A stretch of DNA of 64,000 nt, taken from the NCBI RefSeq assembly GCF_910589235.1, contig NC_060958.1, positions 5,499,713 through 5,563,712 on the forward strand, written 5' to 3'. The first letter of the stretch is position 1, and each line of letters begins with the position of its first letter. The notes under the pieces were generated by a model. That model was given only the letters and a program-made list of their open reading frames with translations. It was not told where the DNA came from and did no database searches. Below, one piece after another: positions 37,831 through 52,167 of the stretch. The position numbers and the translations under genes are program-made. The stretch comes from Vespa crabro. Its lineage: Eukaryota; Arthropoda; Insecta; Hymenoptera; Vespidae.

Positions 37831-37896
37831 TAATAAATATATGTTCTTGCCTTTATCATCTTCTTTCGTACGTGTGGATAAATTTAAAGCATCCAT
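35879..37896 (-). CDS. Cdc7: CDC7 kinase (DDK catalytic subunit)
   Basis: Nine minus-strand exons (37896-37851, 37722-37503, 37404-37311, 37205-37063, 36972-36861, 36777-36594, 36505-36356, 36222-36110, 36010-35879) join in frame to 397 residues. With DBF4, CDC7 phosphorylates MCM helicase subunits to fire replication origins. All kinase motifs are seen: glycine loop G43-E-G-T-F, Lys67, H152-R-D, D173-F-G and A254-P-E with the activation Thr249. Between DFG and APE lies the CDC7 insert with a C224-x-C226-x6-C233-x2-C236 cluster, a metal-binding pattern characteristic of this kinase, and the family motif PRAGTPGFRAPE. The inserts are shorter than in vertebrates. The first intron appears to use a GC donor (AAAG|GCAAGA); a weaker alternative is GTACGA nearby. 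Confidence 0.93.
37775..37826. repeat. (TA)n microsatellite in CDC7 intron 1
   Basis: A long TA tract fills much of the 128-base first intron, between the GC donor at 37850 and the acceptor at 37723. Confidence 0.95.
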
Positions 37897-40045
37897 AATA
37901 TTAAACTAACAAATATACAATCTTATATTACAGATCATTAACTTATGGTTAACCTCACTTATCTTCTGAACTGCCTTTTCAAACATACTTAAATGTATTC
38001 TTTTTTTACCGCGTAAGACTTGCCAATACATGCTAAATCGAAAGATTTCATGCTAAAACTTTTAAATCTTCTTTAGGCAGATCTTTTTACGTTGCTATCT
38101 TTCTTTAGTTTGAATCAGATATGCGTCAACATAAAGCTAAGTGCATCCGTGCTCTTGAATAATTTATGTGAATAAAGATATTCGGGATAATACATACATA
38201 CGAGTAGATTTTTATAATAAAATATGTTATATATTTGGTCTATTACATAAAAAAATCTCATTCATATAATAATTGTAATTAAAAATTCATAATGTATGTA
38301 ATGAGAGATTTTCTATTACTTTTCAGTATCTTTTATTTGTCAAAGTTATTCTTTGGCAGTTACATATATGCGTCATATTTAAATGTTACGTAATCGTAAT
38401 CATTGTACTGTAAAGACTAAATATGATTGGAGCTTTCTAATCTATTCTTCGTAAAAGCCAATATATAATTGGTTGAACGTTTATATTTGTATGCAATCAT
38501 CTTCAGTAATTTGCTGTAATCTGCTCTCGACAAGTAATTTTGATGTTCAGTATTGATCAGTAAAATATTTTTTGTTAAATAAAACTATCTTTAAAACAAG
38601 ACAAAATTTGAAGAATAAATTATGTCGTTAAAAAACATCATTATTAATATATACTACCATAATGAAATACGTAAATTTATAAAAAAAGAAAGAAAAATAT
38701 TTTTCATAAGGAAGCATAAAAATTCTTTTAATTTCGAAAATTTATAGTAAACATAACAACACTAAAAAGATATAAATATGTATGAATGATTCAATATATC
38801 CTGAAATTAAAACGGAATAAAGTGGAATAAACGTATCTCTTATGAAGTCACGTGACATCATTATGTTGTCGCTCAGAATGTTGTTTATCTGTTACGCGAT
38901 TGGTTGACAAGATTCGATGAAACCAATCATGTTTTTCGTTGCTCCGCAATGGTCGCGCATACTTTTCGGCCATCTTGTTATTTTCGAAAATCTTGAGGTT
39001 GGGTTTCGGCGACAACGCAGTGTGGCCGTTTTTCTTGTTTCTCGCTATGAGTGAGTGAAAAAAGGAGTGTACTCCGTTTTGGAATTCATGAAACGAAGGT
39101 ACGATGAGTTTAAGGTTTCGCGTGGACGATCGGATACCTTCAACGATGAATGCCACCTTTCCTCGTTGATGAACATCGCAAATGTAGCAAAAACGGATGA
39201 GGAATGAGCGAGAGAGAGAGAGCGAGAGAAAGAGAGAGCGAGAGAGAGAGAAAGACGTGCGAACGAACGAAGCGAGAGAGTATAGTGCGAGAGAAAGAGC
39301 GCGAGAGGGGAGGGGTGTTCGGAGGTAGGGGGTGCTGTGTGGGACAGAGAAGAAATGATAAAAAGGCGGTGAGGAACGGCGAGTGTGTGAAACGAAGAAC
39401 AAAATTGTTCGCGCGCGGGAATCAGCAGCGGTGTGTTTAATCCTTTTGTGCTTGTGATTTGCACGAAAAGGTCGTGATTACCAGTGCGGAACGTGTGTTT
39501 TATACCGCCGAATTGAGAATCTGCGTATGAGAGTCATTGATGTAGGTTTAAAACGACACTTTTGACTTCGATCTATGAACAACGACGCAGCGGGGAAAAT
39601 TGGGCCCGGGCGACCGAAACGCCGCAGATTTTCAATGTTTTCTCTAAAGATATTTTTTATTCTATTATATCATCATTTCTATCACGAATTTGATCAATTA
39701 AATTGTTTGTTTACTCCTTTTACGAACGACAAAATTTGTTTGAGATTGTCAAATGTAGGTTAGGTTGGACGGTCGCAGTGCGGTGACCTCCCTCGCAGAA
39801 GTTAGGAATGATTTTCTTCTTTGCATTTAATTTGTGACACATTCTTACTATAAATGTAATTTTAATATATGTTATAAATCGTAAAAATGTTTTCATTTTT
39901 CATCATGTATCATAAAACTGGCCAGTTAGAGAAAATCATTCGCTGCTTACATTTATTCATAAATTTACTGAAATATATCTATGTTATACTTACTTTATGT
40001 GCACAGAGTTGCATGTAATTATATAAAAAAATATTTTGTGTTTAG
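37897..40045. other. Divergent CDC7/XPO1 upstream region with XPO1 5' untranslated exon
   Basis: AT-rich up to about 38830, then a GC-richer block (38850-39640) containing a GA-rich tract at 39206-39254. This is probably the XPO1 promoter and untranslated first exon. A TTTAG acceptor at 40045, 37 bases before the XPO1 ATG, shows that the leader is spliced. A short open frame at 39575-39763 has an AT-hook-like GRPKRRR but then turns into low-complexity AT-rich coding, so I do not call it. AGGTTAGGTTGG occurs near 39757. Confidence 0.6.
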
Positions 40046-40082
40046 ATAAAGTGTATGAAAGGAAGAAAATTTGTAGTACGGA

Positions 40083-43000
40083 ATGGCAACTTTGGCAGAG
40101 CAAGCGTCCAAGCTATTGGACTTTAACCAGAAGTTAGATATAACGCTTCTTGATAATATAGTAGGATGTATGTATACTGGAATAGGGGAGCAACAAAGGG
40201 TTGCCCAGGAGGTATTAACTACCCTTAAGGAACATCCAAACGCATGGACTCGCGTAGATACCATTCTAGAGTATTCTCAGGTAATTTTGATTGTGGTATA
40301 TTAAAACGGAGGTATATGTACATATATATTTATGAGATAATATATATTTCAAATAAAACTATAATAATATTGCAATGCAAGAACGATATGTTTAATGATA
40401 TTCATACATATTGCATTATTCTTATCAAAGAAGTATAATTCAACTCGTATACAATTATTCCTATATAGTAGTATGTGTAATATAGTTAACATTATTAAAA
40501 ATTATTATTTGGGATTTTATATATAAAATTTAGAAATTGCTTATTGTAATGATTTGAAATATAGACAGATATTTATTAAAAATTCATGTCTATATATATT
40601 GTAGATGCTGTATAGGTATAATTCAATTGAACAGTACAAAAGGGGATAATTGCAGAGAAACAAGACTCAAGAAATCAAATTCAGTATTTACAAAATATTA
40701 AATGTAGAATACAATAGCAGCAAACTTTAATGTGTTATTTTTTATTACTCAAATTTCACAAAAAGTTGTAAATTATAATATAATAACATATAGTATTTTC
40801 ATATTTATATGCAAATGTTTAATGTATTGGATATTTTATATTTTATGAAGTAAAATATTTTACATGTCATTTATGGTTTGTTGCCACTGTGGAAGTCAAT
40901 ATTTATGGATTTTTTATTTTAAAGTTGTAGAATTCAAGAGTAGTAGAAGAGTAGTAGAATGTTTACTTAATTTTTTCTTTCCTTTTTTTTCTAATATACA
41001 TTGACAATAAAACTCTTTCTGATATCAATTTGTGTTTCATTAATAAAAGAAAAAACATTGAAAGTTTAAATAAATCCAATAATTCATGTAATATTAAAAT
41101 TAGAAGAATGGGTAGTATAATTCCTAACTTGTGTAACAATTTAAACGAATATTTACAAGTTTGCTGTTTTGAATCCCATTTTATGCCAAAAGAATATGTT
41201 GTTTATGAGATACATCAGGAGGAGTTTTTATCATGTATTTGTTATTCATATATCATTTTATTTCATCATTTCTACAGAATCAGCAAACAAAATATTATGC
41301 CTTACAAATCTTGGAGCAAGTTATTAAGACACGGTGGAAAGTACTACCTAGAAATCAATGTGAGGGTATAAAGAAATATATTGTAGGCCTCATTATAAAA
41401 ACAAGTAGTGATCCAGAGACAATGGATACTTCTAAAGTTTACCTCAACAAATTGAATATGATCTTAGTGCAGGTAATGCAGTATAATGCATATTAACTAT
41501 TATTACAAATAATCAAAGATTATGAATTATAAATTGATTTATTGTTGATTTGTAGGTATTAAAACGAGAATGGCCAAAGAATTGGGAATCTTTCATTAGT
41601 GACATTGTTGGAGCAAGTAAAACAAATGAAAGCCTCTGTCAAAATAACATGGCAATTCTCAAACTTCTCTCAGAAGAAGTATTTGACTTTTCTAGTGGTC
41701 AACTGACACAAACAAAAGCTAAACATTTGAAGGATACAATGTGTAGTGAATTTTCACAAATTTTTCAACTTTGCTTGTTTGTAATGGATAATTCACAGAA
41801 TGTACCATTAGTAGCTGTTACTCTGGAAACGTTATTAAGGTTTTTGAATTGGATACCACTTGGATATATTTTTGAAACTAAACTGATAAATACTCTAATA
41901 TTTAAGGTATATAATTTATGTTATATATTTCTAGTTTCTATGTGGTATTATTTATATATGTATTACATATATGTTTCATTTTTCAGTTTCTAAATGTACC
42001 AATATTCAGAAATATTACACTTAACTGTCTCACAGAAATTGCTGCTGTGACAGTAACGAATTATGATGACATATTTGTTGCATTATTCATAAATACGATG
42101 CAACAGTTAGAACAAATGCTTCCACTTGAAACTAACATAAAAGAAGCATATGCAGTTGGACAAAATCAAGAACAAAATTTTATACAAAATTTAGCAATGT
42201 TTCTTTGTACTTTTTTAAAAGAGCATGGTCAATTAATAGAAAAGAAGCAATTAAATGAAACATTATTGAAAGCCTTGCATTATCTTGTGTTAATCTCAGA
42301 GGTTGAAGAAGTTGAAATATTCAAGATTTGTTTAGAATATTGGAATGGTTTATTAGCTGATTTATATAAAGATCATCCATTTGTGGCACCTTCCCCTTTT
42401 ATGTCAAAGAATATGACAATTTCACACAGAAGAGTCTTCTACTGTCCAGTTTTGACTAAAATCAGGTATATAATGATCAGTAGAATGGCTAAACCTGAAG
42501 AAGTTTTGGTGGTTGAAAATGAACATGGTGAAGTTGTACGAGAATTCATGAAAGACACTGATTCTATTAATTTGTATAAAAATATGAGAGAAACTCTTGT
42601 ATATCTTACTCATTTGGACTATGTGGATACTGAACGTGTTATGACAGAAAAACTTCAGAATCAAGTTAATGGTTCAGAATGGTCTTGGAAGAATCTCAAC
42701 ACGGTATTTATTTTTTAATTTTTTTTTGTAATATTTGTTACAGTTATCACTTCGTCAATTTTATCTAATATTTTCTCTTTGGATAGCTATGCTGGGCAAT
42801 AGGTAGTATTTCTGGTGCAATGCATGAAGAAGATGAAAAAAGATTTTTAGTAACTGTAATTAAAGATTTACTTGGATTATGTGAGCAAAAAAAGGGTAAA
42901 GACAACAAAGCTATAATTGCCAGTAATATTATGTATGTTGTTGGACAATATCCAAGATTTCTTAGAGCTCATTGGAAATTTTTGAAAACTGTTGTCAATA

Positions 43001-45255
43001 AACTCTTTGAATTTATGCATGGTAGGTAACGCATTACAAGCTATAAACTATACATTGTTAATTTTTCATTACCAATTTTTATTATTAACTATTTATATAT
43101 ACATGAGTAAATACAAAAATTTATTAATATCATTTAATGTTTATTTTAGAGACCCATGATGGAGTACAGGATATGGCCTGTGACACATTCATTAAGATAG
43201 CTTTAAAATGCAGGCGACATTTTGTTACAACACAGGTCGGTGAAGCATTGCCATTTATTGAAGAAATCCTTTCAACAATTAGTAGCATCATTTGTGATCT
43301 TCAGACACAGCAGGTAAAGTTTTAGTTTAAAGATTTTATTGAAATTGTTAATGAAAAAAATCAGAAATTGTATTACATTTATATTCATTTATGTTATATA
43401 GGTACATACATTTTATGAAGCTGTTGGATATATGATAAGTGCTCAAACAGATACATTAGTTCAAGAACAATTAATAGAAAAATATATGCTTTTGCCCAAT
43501 CAAGTTTGGGATGATATTATATGCCAGGCTTCAAAAGTGAGTTCAATTGTAATAACATAAACCTGCGAATAAATATTCATTAATTTTAAATAGAATATAT
43601 GTAAAACATGCTAACTATATAAAATATGGGTCTGTTTCAGAATGTTGATGTATTAAAAGATCCTGAAGCAGTTAAGCAACTTGCTAGTATTTTGAAAACA
43701 AATGTTAGAGCTTGTAAAGCTCTAGGACATCCATATGTGATACAATTAGGAAGAATATATCTGGATATGTTGAATGTTTATAAGGTATTAACATACCATG
43801 TAATATAAGTTATTTTAACGAGTTCAGAGAAAGTGATTTAAAAAATAATATTTTAGGTTATGAGTGAGAATATAAGTGCTGCAATAGCTTTGAATGGAGA
43901 GACAGTGATGAAACAACCTTTAATTAAGAGTATGAGAGTAGTAAAAAAAGAAACATTGAAACTAATTTCAGATTGGGTTAGCAAATCTCTTGATCCACAA
44001 ATGGTACGATATTATCATTTTTTATATAAATGGATACCTTTAAAATTAGTACAAAAGTGCATTTGAAGAACACGTTAATATTATTGTTTATTCTAGGTAT
44101 TAGAGAATTTTATACCACCATTATTGGACGCAGTATTACTGGATTATCAAAAGACAAATGTTCATTGTGCTAGAGAACCAGAAGTACTCAGTGCTATGGC
44201 TACTATAGTAAATAAATTGGAAGCTCATATCACTAGTGAAGTACCTAAAATATTTGATGCCGTATTTGAATGCACTTTAGAGATGATTAATAAAGACTTT
44301 GAAGAATTTCCCGAACACAGAACAAATTTCTTCCTCTTACTACAGGTAATAATAATAATATTATAATATCTATGTTGATATTCAATATCATCACAAAATA
44401 ATTACGATTAATTTTTGTTTTTCATTTAGGCAGTGAATAATCATTGCTTCCCCGCATTTTTATCAATTCCACCAGCACAGTTCAAGCTAGTGCTTGATTC
44501 TATAATTTGGGCTTTTAAACATACAATGAGGAATGTAGCAGATACTGGATTGCAAATCTTGTATCAGCTTTTACGAAACATTGAGCAGCATGAACAAGCT
44601 GCACAAAGCTTTTATCAAACATATTTTACAGATATTCTTCAACATGTATTTAGTGTAGTAACAGATACATCGCATACCGCAGGTAAAATTACGTCTTTGT
44701 AGATATATATATGAATTATTTATGACGTATTTATTCTTTTAAAATATTCTTATAAATACTGTTCTATAGGCCTTACAATGCACGCTACAATTTTGGCATA
44801 CATGTTTACATTAGTTGAGTTGGGAAGAATACAGGTACCACTTGGACCAGTGCCTGATAATACATTGTATGTTCAAGAATTTGTAGCGAGGTTACTCAGG
44901 ACTGCTTTTCAACATTTGACTGATAATCAGATTAAAATAACAGTGCAAGGTTTGTTTAATCTTGATCAAGACATCCCAGCATTCAAAGAGCATTTGAGAG
45001 ATTTTCTTGTACAGATAAGAGTAAGTATTAACCAAAAAGATGGTGTTTTTGTAATAGCTAATAATAACGCGAAAGAAAAGTTTTGTTCATTTTTAATTTT
45101 TTTTTTAGGAGTACACTGGCGAAGATGATTCTGATCTTTATTTGGAAGAAAGAGAAACAGCTTTACGATTGGCTCAGGAAGAGAAAAGGCGACAGCAAAT
45201 GGCAGTGCCGGGTATTCTGAATCCACATGAAATGCCAGAAGAGATGCAGGACTGA
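40083..45255 (+). CDS. XPO1: Exportin-1 (CRM1)
   Basis: Thirteen exons (40083-40280, 41278-41472, 41556-41906, 41987-42703, 42787-43021, 43150-43313, 43402-43536, 43641-43784, 43857-44003, 44097-44345, 44430-44682, 44770-45020, 45109-45255) join in frame to 1061 residues, the size of insect CRM1 (Drosophila embargoed). It is the Ran-GTP-dependent receptor that carries leucine-rich NES cargo, and many snRNA and rRNA precursors, out of the nucleus. The N-terminal importin-beta domain (AQEVLTTLKEHPNAW) is followed by HEAT repeats. The NES groove contains Cys519 in GLCEQKKGKDNKAI, equivalent to the cysteine modified by leptomycin B, so the protein should be drug-sensitive. The C-terminal acidic tail ends in PEEMQD. 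An AATAAA overlaps the stop codon. The gene is complete and ordinary. Confidence 0.97.
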
Positions 45256-47258
45256 ATAAACTGTAATCCTTGCCTGATATTTGTGCAAGACCAAACGACA
45301 AACACTCTGCTGTAGAAACTATTATATCTGCAACTACTCTCACAACCACTACCACCACTACTACCACTAGTACAGCCACCATCAAAGTGGATACACATTA
45401 CATATTTATTAAAGCCAAGTTTAAAATATCACACTCTTGTTAATGAGGTAAGCCCAAAACATGGTGACTGTTTGTTTGTCTGTTATAGGATTTTAAAAGA
45501 AAAGGAGTTTCTGTTGTGGAAAAAGTGTGAATGCCTGCTTAGCGATGCTATTTCATGTATAAGAAGAGGGTACTTCTCAGAATAAATTATTGACTGATGT
45601 TTGTGTAAGAGATGACGTTCATACATCAACTGTCTATAATTAGTGGATAGAAAGAACATGGCAGAATTTTGTAATGGGAAGTTTGTTGCTAAGAGTGACA
45701 GAGTAAACATTTTTTGTATTAATGCAACAGCACCGTACATGTGACAACAATGCATTTAATAGTGCTATGTGATAGTTGCATCATCTGGCTCAATGAACAC
45801 AGTATACTATACGACACTCTTACTTTTACATAGGAGAATTGTGATGTACTGTGCTTTGCGAAACCGTATTCTTTCTACATTTTTGGTCGTATGAGTCTGT
45901 TCTAAAATAGAGATTGATATGTATGCGGAGTCATGTGCGATAAATTCTGCTTATACATTGTCAAATGATTTTGTTACAATATAGACTCTACACACAGAGA
46001 ATTCTTTTTGATTCATTATTAACTTGTGATCGCGGAAGAATTAAAATTACATCCTTTTAATTTTATAACTCAAAATCTTATCCTAAAAATATGAAATTTT
46101 TTTTTTTTCTTTTAATTTCAAATATTAATCAATAAATATGAGCTTCTCCATCACCTGCAGAAATTACGACTTATATTTTGCTGAGTTACTCTCTTATCTA
46201 TTTGCTGCTGACTCTAGTATCTAGTAGAGTAAAACATTATCTTTAATTTTTTTCCTTATTTTTTTGTATCGTTCCTTTTTTATAAAGGCAGCTAATGTCT
46301 ATTGATTTATATGCGCATATTCTCTAAAGGATATTAGATTTTAGGTATGATACATAATTTGATAAATACATAAAGAAGTACAATTGACATACATAAAAAA
46401 GAAAGAAATATATAACTACCCCCAAGATATTTACATGTGATATACTATTTCACGTGCATATAGTAAACACTCGGCCATCAGAAAATAACAAAATGCACAG
46501 AGCTATGATATCTGCATGACTTAATGCATTTAGGACAAGTACAAGCAAACTTTAAGTACAATAAAGGATAAAAAATGATTTTGCATTAAATAGTATCGTC
46601 GTAGCAGGCTTTTGAGGTAACATAAATGTCCTAGATGAATGTGTGTTTTTATCTGCGTGCAGTTGAACTATAATGCTATTATAGTGCAACATAGTAAAGT
46701 GACGTTGTACTGTAATATTATAATACTATTATGCTGTATATATGATCCACTGCGGGCCGTGAAGTGGCATCTTGTAAATGAAAATTAATCACGAAAATAT
46801 TAGCATTTGTTTATGCTCCACTCTTGCTCAATTCATTGTATATTTAAAAACTTAAAAATCGATGATTTTAAAGATATCCAAGTAAAGCTGTTCCACTTAT
46901 TATTACGTTCCACTTAATATTGTAAGTTACAAAATTGCAACCATCTTTAAACTATTAAAGAGTAATATTAGCTGGAAGGTGAAGTTTATAAAGTGTACAA
47001 TATATGAATCAAAATTGATAAAATATTTCTTTAATAATTAATATGCAACGTATGATATGTATCTTACTAAATTACATTTGTTAAGTTCATTTAATATCGG
47101 GGCCATTAAACAATAGGTATTCGATCAGTTAATTTCAATAATAAGTAGTACTGTATCTAATATTCAATCTTAATTAAAATATGAAATCTTTATCCTTTTT
47201 TTTATGTTAAGGGAACGTTTATAGATATTTGAATGCTCGTAACAGACAAAAGTTTTTC

Positions 47259-47292
<34 letters not shown>

Positions 47293-47299
47293 GAGAGAA

Positions 47300-47349
<50 letters not shown>

Positions 47350-50300
47350 TGAGTGAGAAGTGGGGTTTTAGAGAGTACATATAACAAGCATTAATTAGAT
47401 TTCCAAAGTAAATATAAACGCATCAATTATCATTTTCATTGTGTAAAATTTAAATAACGAGAAAGTATAAATATTTTCTATAAGTACTACACACTTTTAT
47501 AATGTGATGTAGGATTGTATGAAGTCGGTACTTTTGATGAATGTTTCAACGTTCTTATGCTTTTTATATGATCTAACACCTTCTATGTGATTCTGGTGTG
47601 ACTGCATAATATTTCAATGTCTTACATAAATTCAAGTGTTATGTAAATGATCTATTGTAGTTCTAACTTATCGATGCTGTAAATTACATCATATATGTCT
47701 TGATTTAGATATGTTTAATAGTTTAAAGATATACAGGCTTGGTATTGTAAAGTGTGTTGGTGTATCACTTCAAATGTTAATTAAATGTCACTTTTCTATT
47801 AATCGCAATAAAAAATAGATTGCTAGACTGTTCGTAACTTTAGGAAATAATATATTCTATTTCTATACAATTATTTCAATTTATTAATTTTATTTATTAA
47901 TAAATAAATTCAGTATAATTAAAATATAAAATAACAACTTGTTTTGATAGGTATTTAGTGGGTTTAAATTTTTTATTTGAACAAATTTAGAATATAGGAA
48001 ATTAAAAATTATATATAAATATAAATCAATATTTATAAAAGATATAATCTTTTACTGAAATCATTGTAATGTGATAAATTTTTGTCCTGTAGATTAACGC
48101 GGATTAAATAATTACACAGAATTTATAGAGAAAAAGTTGTATTTTGTTATCATTTAAAGTGATACATTTTATGCAAGTTAATTTTCAATTTATTACAGCA
48201 CACGAATATCAGTAGATTTACAAATTAGTTTTTCACTAAACACAGAAAAATGTAACAGAGATAGATATGCAGTTTCTTCCACTTTCTAAAATAAAATATC
48301 CATTTGCAACTTTATAATATGATTTCATTTTATATTAAAATACTTAATAAATCTAAAAAGGACCTTTTTATGTCTGGTTTTCAAAAGAATATCTATTATT
48401 AATATTGCGTTCTTTTCTGTAGTGGATGGAATTGGACTATGATAATTAAATAAAATACATAATTATGATTTTCATTTGAACAGATTACCATTGATAATTA
48501 GTATTAAAAAAAATGGATCGGAAAGAATCCCTGGGTAGAATTTTTAGTCTATCACATTTGATAATGTTTACGATGTTAACCTAAGCTGCTGGTGATGATT
48601 ATACCGGAATAGATCATTAAATTGGCATCAATGTAGCTGTATTGTATTATTACTTTTTATAAATTGTATTTATTTACAATTAATCGAAACCAAATTGTAC
48701 AATTTTTCAAAATATTCCTTCTTTATGCAATCTGTACTTGTAAAAGTAGGGTATATAATGATATACATTATGTAATATTACATAAATGAAAAATAGTAAT
48801 TCATTTTCATTAAAAGAATTTTTTAAATGTTTGAATTTACATGTATATTATAATTGATATTGTATTAATGTATATTTCTTAGTGATATTCACTATTTCTT
48901 AAAATGTCCATTGTGATGCATGAATTTGAGAAAACCGATCTGTTTATACAATTTGGTAAAGTTAAATGTAAATAAGTAAATACGGATTAAACAATACAGT
49001 TACATCAATGACAATACATTATCACTTTATAAAGTAAATATAGAAGTTTTTAGTTTAAGTACCAATGACAAATGTGTAATGAAATTAAAGGACATGAAAT
49101 GATTTTTCTTTGATGGTAATTCTCTCTATGTTATCGAATACAACTTTGCAAATATGAAAACGTTGAAGCAGCCTAAGATGTAACCATAAAAGAGTACAAT
49201 ACTGTGTGCTCTTTTATTATTCATAAACTCGCATTTCAATAGTGTGCACATTGTAAAAATGTGTCTTGAATCCCCTTGAGCTGTATAATAAGTACATAGA
49301 TTACTTCCTTTAGTGGATATGCTATTTCAAATGTTTCAGCTTATTTTTAGATTATTGCTAAAAATATAAGATATACATTTTTTGTGTACTAGTATTTTTT
49401 AATATAAATATCCATTTGATTTATATATTCATTCTAAAAAGAAGCTGGTTTCAGAAACTTTGCCCTCCATGTAAGTTTACTTAGTTTGGGGATGCATTAA
49501 TAATAGATTTTGTAATATGTTGAGTTAGCATTATTCTATAAAATGTCGAGGGTCGTACGTACGAATAGTCATGAGAAGAGAGTACATAATTATCGAGTGG
49601 TACATACTGCGTGTATTGAAAACGAGTGAATGTATTAAGTTAAGAATTCTATCAGTTATTCATGATAACGATAAACTATGTAAAGAGTATAGTAATACTT
49701 ACTAATAAAATAAAAAATACTATTATAAATACAGTTTATGTATTTAAACATTTATTTATATTTTTCTCTAATCGTTCGGTGTTAGAATAGAAAATGTTAC
49801 ATATATAATTAACTTTGATTTAAATATATTATATAGAAATGGAATATGTTAAAAAGTATGGTCAATTGATAAAAACAAATTTATTATTTTCGATTAACTT
49901 TATATTGTATAATTATAAAACTGTTTTATCGACATAGCAGAGAATAAATTGCTTATAGTTTTCAGGTCGTTTACTCGCAACTTTATCGATATGGTAAATT
50001 ACATCAAGTATACTCGTATATATACATTATAATTTATTAATTGTAGCGTAATTTATATATCGTTTTTATAGAAAATTTTTATATCAATTAAAAAAAAAAT
50101 GTCTTGTTATAGATACATATTATACATGAATTTAATAAGAGAAAATTAATATATTTCAAATTTGATTTATGTTTTACGTAGTACACAATGACTATAGAGG
50201 GCACTACATTGTTCTTTAACGGTTATTCTTCTTTTTAATTTTTTTGAAGGAAGAGCTCCCGCCTTATATGAAGTAAGTAATATCGTATATTTTTAGAATA

Positions 50301-50900
50301 AAATGCTGCAAACTGATTAATATTTATGTTAAAATAACATCATTCGATTCGTCGTTATATGTTAAGCGCGTTATAAACTATGAATTACATTTTTTCATTG
50401 TCTTTACAAACAAAAATTCATCGTCAATTGACGGTTTACATACATATCTACAGTAAACCAATAAATACTATATGCAATTACAACGTTCATTGATCAATTA
50501 TTTATTAATCAATTATTTTCTTAAATTTTAATAACTCAAAATATTTTAAAGAGGACGATAAACGTCAAAGACAAAAATGCAGTCCTTCCAAGGCTTATCA
50601 ATCTTATCATAAATTACCAACGATATAAAGGTACCTATATAATATATCTTTTTCTACAAATTACACATATTTTTTTTTTTCTTTTAATATTAATTTTCAA
50701 TCAAAAATTAGTAGTACTGATGTATTTTCTCTTTTCTCTATTTAGCTTAAAGTAATTACAAATTAATATCTATTACGACAAATCATAATACTTATATTAG
50801 ATAGTAATACTTATATTAGATAATACTTATTCTTTATGAGTTTTTGTTAATTTTTATTATAATATAATAGCAATGGACGTTTTTTTTTCTTTCAGACTTC
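45256..50900 (+). other. Long XPO1 3' flank, no gene seen
   Basis: No credible coding exon over about 5.6 kb. The base composition to about 49.7 kb is less extreme than in the desert at 27-32 kb, which suggests a long 3' UTR. AATAAA-type signals occur at 45255 and near 49704. An ACC/ACT-rich stretch lies at 45339-45390 and a GA tract at 47262-47349. From 49.75 kb on the DNA is AT-rich. Confidence 0.45.
47262..47349 (+). repeat. (GA)n microsatellite
   Basis: An 88-base purine tract of GA with a few AAAG and GGG interruptions, in the XPO1 3' flank. Confidence 0.95.
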
Positions 50901-51185
50901 TTACGAATATGTATCAAAAATTTTACATCGTGTTGGATCGTGTTATATGAACGAGCGACGAAGAGAAGTCCATCAAAGAAGTCAAGCTTTCCGTGGAGGA
51001 AATACGAGAAGGGTGCATGCCGCCAATGAATTCGAGCTCCGCCTACCAAGCTGTGGTAGGAAACAACCCCTAAGTATCAAAAGCCGCGCAGGACTGTTTT
51101 CGACGTCACGATGTGGGCGTAGACAGATCGGAGACACAACCCCTCGGAAGAGAGAGAGAGAGAGAAAGAGAGGGAGAGAGAGAGG

Positions 51186-51219
<34 letters not shown>

Positions 51220-51604
51220 ACGTAGTCTAGGAAAACGGGGGATGTCTTTTCCGCGTCTACCCGAAATCAAATCACTCGATTCGGAATCAGTTCTCTTCTT
51301 GAACTTCGTGACGTTCGCGGTGACAGAATCGAATCGAAAGCACATCGAGAGAATTTCTATATCTATCGCTCGTTCTTCTTCGTATATATTTTTGCATCCG
51401 TTAATATTTCTTCTTTTTTTTCTTTCTTGTTGCGTCAGGGTGTTGGTGGTTCATCTTTCTCTTTCTCCTTTTCTTTCGCTTTCTCTTTTGCTTTCGTTTT
51501 CTCTTTTTCTTTCTGTCACATTTAAATCTTTCATTCTGGTGAATCTCTTCATAACGAGCACGATAAGTCTTGGATAATAAAGAAAGTGTAATAAACGGTT
51601 AACG
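50901..51604 (+). other. Putative 5' untranslated region of the right-hand gene
   Basis: The DNA turns GC-richer from about 50930 and contains a GA tract (51149-51218) and a pyrimidine-rich stretch (51400-51530) before the ATG at 51605. Several short upstream ATGs are present. The open frames through the GA tract encode Arg-Glu repeats and are not credible proteins. Confidence 0.45.
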
Positions 51605-52130
51605 ATGAACCTCCCCGATCAGGAGGTACCCGCTGCTACCGCAAATTTGGGGAGATTGGTATGTTGGTATTAATGATCTATAATATATGATCTATGATAA
51701 AGAGCGTGTGTTATGTGTTAAATATTTTCATTAATTAAATTAATATGTAGAATTGAAAGAAAGGGCAGAGTAGAATACATTATCATTATGTGATAATGAA
51801 TAAATATTTCCTTTATAATATTTATATATATTGATTAGCATTAATTACATAAAAGTATTATGTTAATAAGAATTTTAATACTCGATTATGTTTATGTATT
51901 ATCGATACATTAAATCATTACGGTCTTTATAGTATTTATTGGGTCGAGTTATCAATCGAGATTTTTGCCGACGCATGTATGTATCTTCATCGTATGATTA
52001 TACATTATTTAGAAAAATTATATTTGAAGATACAATTTATATTTTATCTTAAACGAAAACATGACGGAGTACGTAAGTACGCGATATTTTATAATATAAT
52101 TATATCATAAAGTATCGGTATTGCATCGTA

Positions 52131-52167
<37 letters not shown>

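Noticed and set aside
38848..39464. Overlapping minus-strand open frames of 139 and 184 codons before XPO1
   Set aside because: Much of their length is Ser/Leu repeats from the GA tract. Two frames are open at once and neither has a domain.
39575..39763. Small ORF with an AT-hook-like GRPKRRR
   Set aside because: The rest of the frame is AT-rich and low-complexity, and the segment lies in the XPO1 leader region. An isolated short motif is not enough.
44966..45398. Minus-strand frames rich in Val/Ser/Cys over the end of XPO1
   Set aside because: They are antisense translations of the ACC/ACT-rich 3' flank and the last XPO1 exons.
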